Origin: Terrimesophilobacter sp964651535
GTDB taxonomy: Bacteria; Actinomycetota; Actinomycetes; Actinomycetales; Microbacteriaceae
DNA length: 64,000 nt
NCBI GenBank assembly: GCA_964651535.1
Contig: CAZYYE010000003.1
Coordinates: 124,001 to 188,000, forward strand
Reading direction: 5' to 3'
How positions within the stretch are numbered: position 1 is the first letter of the stretch; each line of letters begins with the position of its first letter. Positions 43,842-53,436 of the stretch are shown here, one piece after another. The notes under the pieces are model-generated. The model did no database searches, was not told the DNA's origin, and was given only the letters and a program-made list of their open reading frames with translations. The position numbers were made by a program, and so were the translations under genes.

Positions 43842-45179
43842 CTACTGCGGCGCCGTGCGCGGCCACGGGCGCAACCGCTCGATTTGCGCCGCGACGCCGA
43901 GGATCGTGGGCTCGCCGTTCGGGGGAGCCACGATCTGCACCGCCGTCGGCATGCCGGTCTTCTCGTCGAAACCAGCAGGAACGGACGCCGCAGGCCAGCC
44001 CACCATGTTCCACGGCGCGGCAAACGGTGCGTATTGCAGATTCGACCAGATGTTGCGCAACCACGAACGGCGGTGCCACTGTTCTGCCGGCGGGCAGGTG
44101 CGCGCGAGCATGGGCGTGAGCAGGATGTCGAAATCGGCGAAAAACGTGAGAGCGTCGGCTTCGAGTCGATCCGCATCCCGTTGCTTTATCCACCCTTTTC
44201 TGAGCGCGCGCTTGCCGAGTTTCACGTGGCGGAGCGTGCGACGCTGGAGCTTCGACTCGTCGAGTCCTTCTGCATCCTTCGCGACACCGGCGAACCAGCG
44301 GGCGAACATCGGAATCGGGTTGACCGGGTATGGGAACCGCGTGACATGGACGTCGTGCCCCGCTTCCTTCAGCACGTCCGCGATCGCCATGAGCGACTTC
44401 CGCCACCGCGGATCGAGCTGCACGAGAAACGTCGTGGACGCGGGCGCGACGGCGATTCGCAAAGGCGCCGCAGGTTCCGTGACGCTCGCAAGTTCAGGGT
44501 CGCCCGCCATCACGGATAATACGAGCGCCGCATCCGCAACGGTCGTCGCAAGGGGGCCGCTTTCCGTCATCCCGCCCCACGAATCACGACCGACATCAGA
44601 CGGCACCGTGCCGCGACCCGGCTTGATTCCGAATACCCCGTTCGCGGCGGCAGGAATGCGGATAGAGCCCATGCCGTCCGCGCCGTGCGCAACGGGGACG
44701 ATGCCGCCGGCCACTGCCGCACCAGCGCCTCCGGACGACCCGCCCGACGAACGGTCGGGGTTCCACGGATTGCGGGTCGTCTCCGCGGGCGAATCCGTTG
44801 TCGCAAACACACACAGCTCCGGCACCGTCGTGAGGCCGAGGATGATGGCACCCGCGTCGCGCAACCGTCGAACGATTTCGTGATCGCGCCGAGAGGGCGA
44901 AACACTCGTCGCGGCGGAACCGACCCGCAGGGCGTGGCCGGCCACGGGAATGGTGTCCTTGATGAGAATCGGCAGGCCAGAAAGCGGCAGGGTCGCGAGG
45001 TCCTTTCGCTCCGACAAGGCCTTCGCTTCGGCGAGTGCCTCTTCCGCGAAGACCTCCTGCAGCGCGCCCAGGTCGACGTTCTCCTGAACGCGCTGCAGGG
45101 CATCCTGCACCACGGCAACGGGGCTTTGATCTCCCGATTGAACAGCGGTAATGATGTCGCGGGCAGTGGACGTCGTCAT
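43842..45179 (-). CDS. Amidase (amidase signature family)
   Basis: 445-aa amidase with the Ser-cisSer-Lys triad: lysine in LPILIKDTIPVAG, the glycine/serine-rich signature SSGGSSGGAGAAVAGG and the nucleophile serine in GADGMGSIRIPAA. It does not sit with gatB or gatC, so it is a metabolic amidase, not GatA. It lies 22 bp downstream of the ABC permease and may belong to the TetR-controlled operon. Confidence 0.9.
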   Translation of the reverse strand: MTTSTARDIITAVQSGDQSPVAVVQDALQRVQENVDLGALQEVFAEEALAEAKALSERKDLATLPLSGLPILIKDTIPVAGHALRVGSAATSVSPSRRDHEIVRRLRDAGAIILGLTTVPELCVFATTDSPAETTRNPWNPDRSSGGSSGGAGAAVAGGIVPVAHGADGMGSIRIPAAANGVFGIKPGRGTVPSDVGRDSWGGMTESGPLATTVADAALVLSVMAGDPELASVTEPAAPLRIAVAPASTTFLVQLDPRWRKSLMAIADVLKEAGHDVHVTRFPYPVNPIPMFARWFAGVAKDAEGLDESKLQRRTLRHVKLGKRALRKGWIKQRDADRLEADALTFFADFDILLTPMLARTCPPAEQWHRRSWLRNIWSNLQYAPFAAPWNMVGWPAASVPAGFDEKTGMPTAVQIVAPPNGEPTILGVAAQIERLRPWPRTAPQ

Positions 45180-45201
45180 ACCGACATCCTGCCCGAGTTT
45201 G

Positions 45202-46863
45202 CTACGCGCTGGTCATATCCCTGTTCCTCAAGACCCACAGGCCGATACCGCCGGCAATCACGGCTAGTGCCGTGACCACGACGAGTGGGAGGACTGTGAA
45301 GTCCATTCCGAGTCGGGGTATCGCGGTGAAGGGCGTGTTGTTGACGACCCAATCCGGCAAGCCGAACAGGTCGCCGAACATGGACAGCACGACGGCAACG
45401 GCGTACAAGCCCCAGGTGATCGCCCCAGCCGTCCGCGGGATCACTGCGGCACAGAGCACGACCACACCGATCACGAGCAACGCCGAAGGCCAATACGCGA
45501 CTGATGCGCCCAAGAATCGCCACGCCTGATCGGGCTGCCCGACAGCCGCACCGAATGTTGCCCCGATCGCTGCTCCGCTCACGGCGAGCAACACGAGCGA
45601 CCAGACCGCGGGAACAACAATGCGGGCTGCCGCCCACCGAATTCGCGAAATCGCCGAGGACCACTGCATTTCTGTGCGACCTTTGGACTCGGCCGCGCGA
45701 ATCGAGTCGGCGCTCTGCAGGACGAATGCCGCAACCAGGAGGGCATTCGCCATCAGGAAGAACCCGAGAAGCCCGTCCAGGATGTTCTTCGATCCACCGA
45801 GGAAAGCCTGCGCTATCGGGCTGTCACCGGCGAGCAGGTCCGCCATGGCTGTGGCGACGCCTCCGAAGAACATCGCGAACACGACAATGCCGACACTCCA
45901 TCCGATGATCGACCCGCGCTGGAGCCGAATCGTGAGCCCCGTCTGGGTGCGAAGAGCCGCTGAGGCGCTTCGCGGACCCACTCGCTCGGGAATGAGCCCC
46001 GCGCCAAGGTCTCTTCCGCGCTCGAGCGCGAGAGCCACGACCAGGAGGATGGCTGCTACGCCCGCACACAGCAGGAGCGGCCACCAATTGTTGTCGCCGT
46101 AGGAGCGCGATTGCTGCGCCCAGCCGATGGGCGAGAGCCAGGTGAGCCAGCTCGCATTCTCGCCCTCGCCCTGCACGTCGGCGACGGCGCGCACGAGATA
46201 GCTGACGCCGAGAACGGTCGACGCGAGGCCGTTCGCCCCGCCGCTCGTTCTCGTCAGCTGACCGGCGACGGCCGACACTCCCAGGAACACAAGCGCCGTC
46301 GCGGCGAAGGACGCCCCCATCGTCAGTGCGCCGTCGACGGGCAACTCCTGGCTCATGGCCGCACCCGCGCTCGCGAGCCCTACGAGGATCGCAAACGCGG
46401 AGAAGACCGTCCAGTTCGCGAGCGAATAGGCATGGTGTCCGAGCACCCCCGCGCGCAGGAGCTCGGTGCGTCCAGCCTCCTCTTCAGCGCGCCCGTTGCG
46501 CGTCACGAGGAAGATGACCGCGAAGGACAGCGCGACAGCCATGGTCATCCACAGTTTGATGTTGAGGATGCCGCCGAGCGTTCCCGCCGCATAGGGCAGG
46601 CCCGTCAGCGCGGCGATCGCCGGCGTGTTGGCCACGAGTGCGTAGGCGTCGCGATCGGCCTGAGTGGGGAACAGCTCGCGCTGGGAATCGATCACGAGCA
46701 CGACCATTCCGGCGAGCACGACAAGCCAGATGAGCATCCGGAGCCAGTTTCGGCGCAGGATGAACCGCACCATGATGCCGAATCCGGTCGACGCGTTCAC
46801 GAACGCATTCGAGGAAACTGTGGGAGGCGCGCTGTGGGTGCGCGCGGCGGTGGAGGTGGTCAT
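45202..46863 (-). CDS. ABC exporter permease (polyketide/antibiotic-export type)
   Basis: 553-aa membrane protein with about twelve hydrophobic segments in two similar halves, beginning after a cytoplasmic N-terminus with the pattern FILRRNWLRMLIWLVVLAGM. This is the architecture of actinobacterial drug-export permeases paired with a DrrA-like ATPase. The ATG overlaps the ATPase stop as ATGA. Substrate unknown. Confidence 0.9.
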   Translation of the reverse strand: MTTSTAARTHSAPPTVSSNAFVNASTGFGIMVRFILRRNWLRMLIWLVVLAGMVVLVIDSQRELFPTQADRDAYALVANTPAIAALTGLPYAAGTLGGILNIKLWMTMAVALSFAVIFLVTRNGRAEEEAGRTELLRAGVLGHHAYSLANWTVFSAFAILVGLASAGAAMSQELPVDGALTMGASFAATALVFLGVSAVAGQLTRTSGGANGLASTVLGVSYLVRAVADVQGEGENASWLTWLSPIGWAQQSRSYGDNNWWPLLLCAGVAAILLVVALALERGRDLGAGLIPERVGPRSASAALRTQTGLTIRLQRGSIIGWSVGIVVFAMFFGGVATAMADLLAGDSPIAQAFLGGSKNILDGLLGFFLMANALLVAAFVLQSADSIRAAESKGRTEMQWSSAISRIRWAAARIVVPAVWSLVLLAVSGAAIGATFGAAVGQPDQAWRFLGASVAYWPSALLVIGVVVLCAAVIPRTAGAITWGLYAVAVVLSMFGDLFGLPDWVVNNTPFTAIPRLGMDFTVLPLVVVTALAVIAGGIGLWVLRNRDMTSA

Positions 46864-47816
46864 CGCTGCGCCGCCTCAGACTGTGCCGCCTCGGTCTGTG
46901 GAGCCTCGGACCCGGCGCTGTCCACCGGGTGAACGCCGTAGTGGCGCAGGAACAACTCCTCGAGCGACGGGGGTGTGGAGACCAGTTCGCGGGGCTTCAG
47001 CGGCGCGATGGCGGCGAGAACCGCCGGCAGAGCTGCGCTGTCCACCGTGAAGGTGGCGTGCCCGCCGTCGGCCACGAAATCATTGACGCCGTCGACGTTC
47101 TCGAGCGAACTCGGGTCGCCGTCCAGCGTCAGCGTGATGGTCGAGCGTTGCAGGTGGCGAAGCTCGGCGAGCGTGCCGGATTCGACGGTGCGGCCGTCGC
47201 GGATGATTGTCACGGTGTCGCAGAGTTTCTCTACTTCCGCGAAAACGTGGCTGGAAAGCAGCACAGAGCGGCCCTCGGCCTTCGCCTCCGCGACGCACTC
47301 GGTGAACACGCCCTCCATGAGCGGGTCGAGCCCGTTCGTTGGCTCGTCCAGGATCAGCAGTTCGGCGCGGCTCGCGAATGCCGCGACAAGGCCGACCTTC
47401 TGCCGGTTGCCCTTGGAGTAACTGCGCGCCTTCTTCGTCGGATCCAGGTCGAACCGCTGGAGGAACTGCTCGACCCGAATGCGGTCGAGGTCGCCGCGAA
47501 GGGATCCGAGGATGTCGATGGCCTGGCCGCCGGTGAGGCTCGGCCACAGCGTCACGTCGCCCGCGACGTAGGCGATGCGGCGGTGGAGCTCGACGGCATC
47601 CTTCCACGGGTCGCCGCCGAGGAGGGTTGCGTGTCCGCCGTCGGCTTTGAGGAGTCCGAGCAGGATGCGGATCGTGGTCGTTTTCCCAGACCCGTTGGGG
47701 CCGAGGAATCCGGCGACCGTGCCGGTTTCGATGGTGAGGTTCAGTCCGTCGAGTGCGCGAGTCGAACCGAAGTTCTTCTCGAGGCCCTCCACAGTCACTG
47801 CGTTCGAGGTAGTCAT
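46860..47816 (-). CDS. ABC exporter ATP-binding protein (DrrA-like)
   Basis: 318-aa ATPase with Walker A GPNGSGKTTT, a signature YSKGNRQKVGLVAA, Walker B LLILDEPTNGLDP and the H-loop LLSSHVF. The C-terminal domain resembles DrrA-type regulatory extensions and ends in an Ala/Glu/Gln-rich tail. It starts 2 bp after the TetR gene and overlaps the permease gene, so tetR-ATPase-permease form one operon. Confidence 0.93.
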   Translation of the reverse strand: MTTSNAVTVEGLEKNFGSTRALDGLNLTIETGTVAGFLGPNGSGKTTTIRILLGLLKADGGHATLLGGDPWKDAVELHRRIAYVAGDVTLWPSLTGGQAIDILGSLRGDLDRIRVEQFLQRFDLDPTKKARSYSKGNRQKVGLVAAFASRAELLILDEPTNGLDPLMEGVFTECVAEAKAEGRSVLLSSHVFAEVEKLCDTVTIIRDGRTVESGTLAELRHLQRSTITLTLDGDPSSLENVDGVNDFVADGGHATFTVDSAALPAVLAAIAPLKPRELVSTPPSLEELFLRHYGVHPVDSAGSEAPQTEAAQSEAAQR

Positions 47817-47818
47817 GG

Positions 47819-48514
47819 TTATTGCTCCAAAGTTTGCGGGGTGGTCATGGTCGAGGTCTCGGCCGTGCCCGGAGGATCGCCAACGTAGAGCAGGTACTCG
47901 TCGAGGTATCGGCGGTCGGTGAGCACGCCTTCCGTGTACAGCTCCAGAGTGGGAAGCGAAATTTCCTCCACGATCCTGCGAAACGTCACGCGCACATCCG
48001 CGAGATCCAGCTGCGGGTGGAGGGAAAGCTGGAGGAGGATGCCGCCCAGGCTCGATGTTACGAGGTACCTGGCGCGTGCCTCGGGGTCACGGCTCGGCCG
48101 AACGAGTCCGGACTTCTCCCCTTCGGCGGAGAACGTGATCGCTTCCTGGATCATCTGTTCCAGGAACTGGATGCCCGCCTCGCCTCCTTCGTGCACGCTG
48201 CGGAGAATGTAGACGAACATGGGGGCGTACTCGTCAAGTTCGGCGAGGACGGCCATCGATTGCGCGGGCGACATCACGGCACTGCCGCCCTTGATCGTGC
48301 GGTATTGGCGGATCACCTCCGCGTCGCACTCGGCACGCAAATTGTCTTTCGAACCGAAGTGGTGGGTGATGAGCCCTGCCGTCACTCCGGCGCGCGCGGC
48401 GATCTCGCGAACGGATGCGCTGAACCCGCGGATTGCGAACTCCTCGATGGCGGCGTTGCGGATGCGTGCGCGCGTTGACAAATCGGCAGGACGGGCCTCG
48501 GGCGCTATACGCAT
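47819..48514 (-). CDS. TetR-family repressor of the ABC exporter operon
   Basis: 231-aa regulator. The N-terminal HTH reads FSASVREIAARAGVTAGLITHHFGSKDNL, classical for TetR. The C-terminal ligand-binding domain is unassigned. I chose the ATG at 48512-48514 (MRIAPEARP), which lies within one of two tandem operators (48504-48541). That placement strongly suggests autorepression, and therefore control of the exporter genes 2 bp downstream. Confidence 0.92.
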   Translation of the reverse strand: MRIAPEARPADLSTRARIRNAAIEEFAIRGFSASVREIAARAGVTAGLITHHFGSKDNLRAECDAEVIRQYRTIKGGSAVMSPAQSMAVLAELDEYAPMFVYILRSVHEGGEAGIQFLEQMIQEAITFSAEGEKSGLVRPSRDPEARARYLVTSSLGGILLQLSLHPQLDLADVRVTFRRIVEEISLPTLELYTEGVLTDRRYLDEYLLYVGDPPGTAETSTMTTPQTLEQ

Positions 48515-48541
48515 GAATAGCAGACTATACGCGTGTATAGT
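48504..48541. promoter_or_regulatory. Two tandem 18-bp TetR operators
   Basis: Operator 1 (48524-48541) has perfect 7-bp arms ACTATAC and GTATAGT around GCGT. Operator 2 (48504-48521) has arms GCTATAC and GAATAGC around GCAT, with one arm mismatch. Their centres are 20 bp apart, about two helical turns, and operator 2 covers the tetR start codon. Together they are a convincing autoregulatory site. Confidence 0.82.
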
Positions 48542-48560
48542 CCACGTCAACCAGCGAACG

Positions 48561-49457
48561 TTACGCGGAATCGACGGGACCGTCTGGACCCGCGGTTTCG
48601 TCGACCGCTGGTTCGCGTCCCGGAAGGTACACGGTTGATTCCGGCTCGGGGTGACGTCGGCTCTGGACCACGATCACAATGATGCCGAGCGCAATGGCAG
48701 CGAACGAAGCCCAGATGTTCGCCGGAACCCCGAACAGCGCGTCGCTCGTCGGGTCGATGCGGATCGCCTCGAGCCAGCTGCGGCCGAGCCCGTACCAAAT
48801 GAGGTACAGGCCGAATGCCTTGCCCCACCGCAATCGGAACCGGCGCTCAATCAGGATGATGACGGCGACACCGATGAGGTTCCAGATCATTTCATAGAGG
48901 AACAGCGGGTGAAACAGCGTGCCGGCGGGGAGCCCTTCCGGAAACATCGCGTCCGTCGGTTGAATCTCAAGGCCCCACGGGAGCGTGGTGGGCAACCCGA
49001 ACAGTTCATGGTTGACGTAGTTGCCGAGTCGGCCGATCGCCTGGGCGACGAGCATTCCGGGGGCAAGCGCATCCGCGAAGGACCAAAATCGGATGCCCGT
49101 GATCCTGCACCCGATGTACGCCCCGACGGCGCCGCCGAGGAGAGAACCGTACAGTGCGTTCCCGCCGTCCCAGATCGCGAAGATGTCCCAGAAGTTCGCC
49201 CCGGGGTAGAAGTAGTCACCGCCGTGCGTGAACACATGGTAGAAACGCGCGCCGACGATGCCGAGCGGAATCGCCCAGATGATGATGTCGAGAACCACGC
49301 CACGCTCAGCGCCGCGACGGGAAAGCCTGCGCTGGGTGATGATCGCCGCCGCGATCATGCCGGCGAGCAGGCACAGCGCGTAGGTGTGGATGGTGATGGG
49401 CCCGAGCTGGAACTGCGCCCATGCCGGGTCCGGGCTGGGGATGCTGAGGTAGCTCAC
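48561..49457 (-). CDS. lgt: Prolipoprotein diacylglyceryl transferase
   Basis: Membrane enzyme attaching diacylglycerol to the lipobox cysteine of lipoproteins. 298 aa with seven hydrophobic helices and the Lgt signature GRLGNYVNHELFG, with the conserved HGGDYFYPG region earlier. The C-terminal tail is hydrophilic (GREPAVDETAGPDGPVDSA). GTG start at 49455-49457. A lipoprotein substrate in this window is the FKBP-type protein at 60405. Confidence 0.95.
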   Translation of the reverse strand: MSYLSIPSPDPAWAQFQLGPITIHTYALCLLAGMIAAAIITQRRLSRRGAERGVVLDIIIWAIPLGIVGARFYHVFTHGGDYFYPGANFWDIFAIWDGGNALYGSLLGGAVGAYIGCRITGIRFWSFADALAPGMLVAQAIGRLGNYVNHELFGLPTTLPWGLEIQPTDAMFPEGLPAGTLFHPLFLYEMIWNLIGVAVIILIERRFRLRWGKAFGLYLIWYGLGRSWLEAIRIDPTSDALFGVPANIWASFAAIALGIIVIVVQSRRHPEPESTVYLPGREPAVDETAGPDGPVDSA

Positions 49458-49524
49458 GAGTACTTTCTCACATTGCCGTCACGGAGTTTTCCATGGTAAC
49501 CGCCCGCCGGCAGTAAATCTCGGG

Positions 49525-51225
49525 TCACCGCGAACGCTCGCGGCTGAAGATTCCTGCGAACAGGGCGTGGAGCAGGGGGAGCCCGGAAACAGCCATGAGC
49601 ACCCATCCGAAAACCTCATCCGTTTGCTTCAGGAAGATTCCGCCGATGAGCAGCCCCGCGAAAACTATCGCCGAGAGCACCCTTTGCGTCAGGCGCTCAA
49701 AAGCGCGCACGCGAAGATCGAGGCCGGGTGTTCTGATCGCGAGTTGCTCCCGCTGAATCAGGGTACTGAGGTCATCCAGTTGCTGCGGAAGGCGCGCGAT
49801 GACGCCGGCAGTCGCGAGCGCCTGTTCCGCGAGCGCGCGCAGCGTGTTCTTGCCTTCGTTTCGCGTGAGCCTCTGCGCGTACGGTTCGATCGCGGTCCAG
49901 ATGTTGAACGCAGGATTGAGCGAAGTGCTCACACCGGACGTCACCGAGACGGCGCGAATGATCAGCAGGAGGTTCTCCGGAAGCTGGAACGGCATCGTTC
50001 GCATGACTTTCCCGAACTTGTCGGCAAAATCCTTGAACTCGCGCGGGTCCACTTTTTGAAGCTCCGCGAACCCCAGGCCGCCGAATCGATCGAACAACTC
50101 GCTCATCGCGTGCTCGAGCGGCGCACCTTCCGCCGACGGCAGGAGCATACCCATGTCGCGGATGCTGGCCACGAGACCCTTCGCGTCGCGCGCGGCGACC
50201 GCGACGATGAGCCGCTGCATTCCGCCCTTGAGCGAGTGGGGGACTTCTCCCATCATGCCGAAATCGACGAACGTGAGCGCCCAGTCCGGGGCGAACGCAT
50301 CGCCGGAGTCGATTCTTGCCGGGGTCACGAAAATGTTGCCCGGATGCGGGTCCGCATGGAAGAAGCCGTGGGTGAAAAGCTGGTCGAACATCGCATTGGA
50401 CAGCGCCCCCGCGACCGCAACAGGGTCAATCCCGGCAGCCAGGAGCGCCTCCCGGTCGTTGATTTTGATCGCCGTGACATCCGAGAGCGTCAACACGCGT
50501 CGCGTGGTCCGCTCCCACACGACCGACGGCGCGTGCACGTGCGGATCGTTCGCGAAGTTTTCGGCGAACCGCTCCGCGTTGCTGCCCTCGTGCAGGTAGT
50601 CGATCTCCTGCATGCTGATCCGTGCGAACTCCCTCAAAAGCGCGGGAAGGTCGACTCGCTGCGAAATGAAGTTCACTCGGTTGAGCCAGGCGGCAACCTT
50701 TCTCAGCGCTGAGAGATCCACTCGCACGATCGCGTCGATTCCGGGACGCTGGACTTTGACGACGACATCCTCGAATCCCACGAGAGAGGCGTCGGCGGGC
50801 GACAGCCGCGCCCTGTGAACCTGTCCCAGGGATGCAGCGGCGACCGGAACCGGGTCGAAAAAGGTGTACGCCTGTTCCAGCGGTACGCCCAAATCCGCTT
50901 CGGCAAGTTCGCGGACGAGCGCGAAGTCCGCTGAGGGCACCTCGTCCTGCAGCCCTTCAAGCTCACTCGTGATTTCGGGAGGCAGCACATCGAGTCTGGA
51001 CGACATGAACTGGCCGACTTTGATCATGAGGCCGCCGAGGTCGAGCGCGAGCCCGTGAAAATGTCTCGCGATGCCACGAGTCCTCGCTGAGCGACCGCGA
51101 CGACCTACGCCGGCGAGGCCGATGCGGGGGAGTGCTACTTCAAACCACCACTCCTGCACGATGTATCGAGCGGCAAACCGCAGAATCTTTCGATAGCGGG
51201 CGCGCAGGCGTCTGGCGTTCGTCAT
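49525..51225 (-). CDS. UbiB/AarF/ABC1-family protein kinase-like protein
   Basis: 566-aa ABC1 atypical kinase. Visible are the KxGQ motif in LMIKVGQFMSSR, the alanine-rich AAASLGQVHRA loop replacing the glycine-rich loop, the VVVKVQRPG lysine, HGFFHADPHPGN and the metal-binding VDFGMMG. Two hydrophobic helices near the C-terminus anchor it. Family members support quinone lipid biosynthesis or handling. It is 36 bp downstream of padR and probably cotranscribed with it. Confidence 0.91.
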   Translation of the reverse strand: MTNARRLRARYRKILRFAARYIVQEWWFEVALPRIGLAGVGRRGRSARTRGIARHFHGLALDLGGLMIKVGQFMSSRLDVLPPEITSELEGLQDEVPSADFALVRELAEADLGVPLEQAYTFFDPVPVAAASLGQVHRARLSPADASLVGFEDVVVKVQRPGIDAIVRVDLSALRKVAAWLNRVNFISQRVDLPALLREFARISMQEIDYLHEGSNAERFAENFANDPHVHAPSVVWERTTRRVLTLSDVTAIKINDREALLAAGIDPVAVAGALSNAMFDQLFTHGFFHADPHPGNIFVTPARIDSGDAFAPDWALTFVDFGMMGEVPHSLKGGMQRLIVAVAARDAKGLVASIRDMGMLLPSAEGAPLEHAMSELFDRFGGLGFAELQKVDPREFKDFADKFGKVMRTMPFQLPENLLLIIRAVSVTSGVSTSLNPAFNIWTAIEPYAQRLTRNEGKNTLRALAEQALATAGVIARLPQQLDDLSTLIQREQLAIRTPGLDLRVRAFERLTQRVLSAIVFAGLLIGGIFLKQTDEVFGWVLMAVSGLPLLHALFAGIFSRERSR

Positions 51226-51261
51226 GTGTCTTCCTGGCGCCGACGTGGAGACGGCATCCGT

Positions 51262-51843
51262 TCAGTCTTCGGCGAGGATCAGGTAAAGCTTACGTCGGGC
51301 TTCGTCGATCACGGAGACGGCCTCATCGACCTGGCTCGCGGTCCCGCCGCGAGCAATGTGCCCCACCACTTCCGCCAACTTGATCCCAGCCTTGGGCAGC
51401 ACCGTCGTTCGCGTTCCACCCCAGTGCGAGGTCGACTCCCACGGCGCGGGGCCGCCTGCTTCTGCTTCCGAACTTCCGATCTTCGTCAGCGAGTACGTCT
51501 TGCGTCCGTCCGCTTCTTTCGCGAGCACGACTCCCTCGTCCGAGAGCAATTGAAGTGTGGGATACACCGAGCCGGCGCTCGGCTTCCAGGCGCCGCTGCT
51601 GCGCTTCTCGATCTCCTGGATGATCTGGTACCCGTGCATGGGACCTTCCGCGAGGAGAGCCAGGATCGCCGCGCGGACATCGCCGCGCCCCATCCTCAAC
51701 CCCATTCGCGGACCGACTCGACGCTCGAACTCGGACCGAAGATTCTCGACCGTTTCCCACAGGCTGAAGCCTGGATGATTCGAGCTGCCGGCTGCGAATC
51801 CCTGCCGAGGGTCAGTGCGCTTGCCGCTTTGCGAACTGTTCAT
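51262..51843 (-). CDS. PadR-family transcriptional regulator
   Basis: 193-aa regulator. The winged-helix domain (about 55-130) shows DVRAAILALLAEGPMHGYQII and SAGSVYPTLQLLSDEGV, the PadR pattern. An extended N-terminus precedes it. The ATG (51841-51843) is downstream of a 14-bp palindrome at 51897-51910. It may control itself with the ubiB-like gene, or the divergent thrE, or both. Confidence 0.9.
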   Translation of the reverse strand: MNSSQSGKRTDPRQGFAAGSSNHPGFSLWETVENLRSEFERRVGPRMGLRMGRGDVRAAILALLAEGPMHGYQIIQEIEKRSSGAWKPSAGSVYPTLQLLSDEGVVLAKEADGRKTYSLTKIGSSEAEAGGPAPWESTSHWGGTRTTVLPKAGIKLAEVVGHIARGGTASQVDEAVSVIDEARRKLYLILAED

Positions 51844-51896
51844 GGTGGCTCCCGTTTCCCAGAACGGGGCACCGAAACGGGACCCCGACGTTTCCT

Positions 51897-51910
51897 AACG
51901 ATACATCGTT
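51897..51910. promoter_or_regulatory. Palindrome upstream of padR
   Basis: Arms AACGAT (51897-51902) and ATCGTT (51905-51910) around AC form a perfect 14-bp inverted repeat in the padR / thrE divergent region, 54 bp before the padR start. ACAT (51903-51906) and ATGT (51914-51917) also form a spaced pair like known PadR half-sites. Candidate operator. Confidence 0.45.
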
Positions 51911-51966
51911 GAGATGTGAGTGTCATGAGGGGCCGGGGCACGTGTTTTGCGACGTAGCCTTGAAGG

Positions 51967-53415
51967 GTGGGTGAAGGCAGCAAGGACCGGCCACCGGATG
52001 CTCAAAAGAGAGCGAACCGGTCATTGTTCGGTCTCGCCACCCGGGCCATCCGGGGAATCGGGACTCCCACCCAGATCGTGTCACTCCCCAGCAAGGACGA
52101 CCATTTGCCGCAGCGACATGCGCGGTCCGTCATCGACTTGTGCCTCCGGGTCGGCGAAGCGATGCTGGCGACCGGGGCGTCCGCGGCGGATGTGGTGGCA
52201 ACCGTGTTGCGCATCAGCACCGCCTACGGCATCGGCAGCATGCACGTCGACATCACGTTCACCTCGATCACGGTCTCCGTGCATCGCGGCGTGAACGAGG
52301 ACCCCCTGTCGGTCATGCGGATCGTGAGAGTCCGCACGACCGACTACACGCGGTTGCAGAACGTGTACCGGCTCATCGACGAGATCACGACGAAGGTCGA
52401 ACCGACCGAAGTCAGTGACGCGCGGGAGCGTCTCAACGCAATCCTGACGAGCCCCCATCCGTACCGACGCTGGGTTTTGACCGCGGGCAAGGCGATTCTG
52501 GCCGGCGGAGTCGTCGTCATGTTCGACGTGAGCTTCGTTCTCGTGCTGGTCGCCGCTGCGACGGCCGTCATCTCTGACGTGATCACCCGCACGCTGAACA
52601 AGTTGACCGTTCCTGCGTTCTTCGGGCAAATGGCCGCCGCCGCGGCGACGACCGGCATTGCGGTGTTCATTTTCTGGTTGCGCTCGGTCGGTATCGACAT
52701 TCCGGGATCGAATCATCCGACGGTCATCGTCATCTCGGGGATTATCATGTTGCTCTCTGGAGTGGGTCTCACGGCGTCGGCTCGAGACGCGATCGACGGC
52801 TATTACGTCACTGCTGCCGCTCGTGGACTGGAAGTCATCATGCTCACGCTCGGCCTTGCCGTGGGCATCTCGATCGTCCTCGGCATCGCCCTGAGAATGG
52901 GGATCCCCATCACGGTCGCCACATCCCTGGGAGAAAGCATCAGCTTCGGACCCGGAGTGGCCGGAGCCGGGCTCATCGGCCTGGGGTTCGCGCTCACTTC
53001 GTATGTGAGGTTGCGTCTGGCGCCTCTCATGGCGATCGTGGCGGCGATCGTGTTCGCGGTCTACGCGCTCGTGCTGCCCGTCGCCACCCAGCCGGGTCTG
53101 GCGCCCGGAATCGCCGGCGTCGTGGCTGGCGTCATCGGCTACTTCACCTACCGCTGGCTCAAGGCCCCCGAAGGGGCAATGACGATGGCGGGCATCATCG
53201 GACTCATCCCGGGGCTCGCCGTCTACCGGTCCCTCTACGCATTCATGGGTTCGGAGTATGGCGTCTCCGATGCGCTTCCGGCCATGGTGCTGGCCGTGGC
53301 CACCGGCATGGGGCTCGCAGCGGGAACCACACTCGGAGGCTTCGTCGCCCGCCGCGCATTCGGCATCGATCGACCGGCCGTTCTCGCGTTGAAGCGCACG
53401 CGAGGTGGCCACTAG
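51967..53415 (+). CDS. thrE: Threonine/serine exporter (ThrE family)
   Basis: 482-aa membrane exporter. The N-terminal cytoplasmic half (DUF1212, about 45-180) has MLATGASAADVVATVLRIS and SMHVDITFTSITVSVH, and the rest forms about ten hydrophobic helices. This corresponds to the fused ThrE of corynebacteria, which exports threonine and serine. GTG start at 51967. It ends in front of a hairpin region that may serve as terminator. Confidence 0.9.
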   Translation: MGEGSKDRPPDAQKRANRSLFGLATRAIRGIGTPTQIVSLPSKDDHLPQRHARSVIDLCLRVGEAMLATGASAADVVATVLRISTAYGIGSMHVDITFTSITVSVHRGVNEDPLSVMRIVRVRTTDYTRLQNVYRLIDEITTKVEPTEVSDARERLNAILTSPHPYRRWVLTAGKAILAGGVVVMFDVSFVLVLVAAATAVISDVITRTLNKLTVPAFFGQMAAAAATTGIAVFIFWLRSVGIDIPGSNHPTVIVISGIIMLLSGVGLTASARDAIDGYYVTAAARGLEVIMLTLGLAVGISIVLGIALRMGIPITVATSLGESISFGPGVAGAGLIGLGFALTSYVRLRLAPLMAIVAAIVFAVYALVLPVATQPGLAPGIAGVVAGVIGYFTYRWLKAPEGAMTMAGIIGLIPGLAVYRSLYAFMGSEYGVSDALPAMVLAVATGMGLAAGTTLGGFVARRAFGIDRPAVLALKRTRGGH

Positions 53416-53436
53416 ATTCGGCCAGCCGCGACACGC

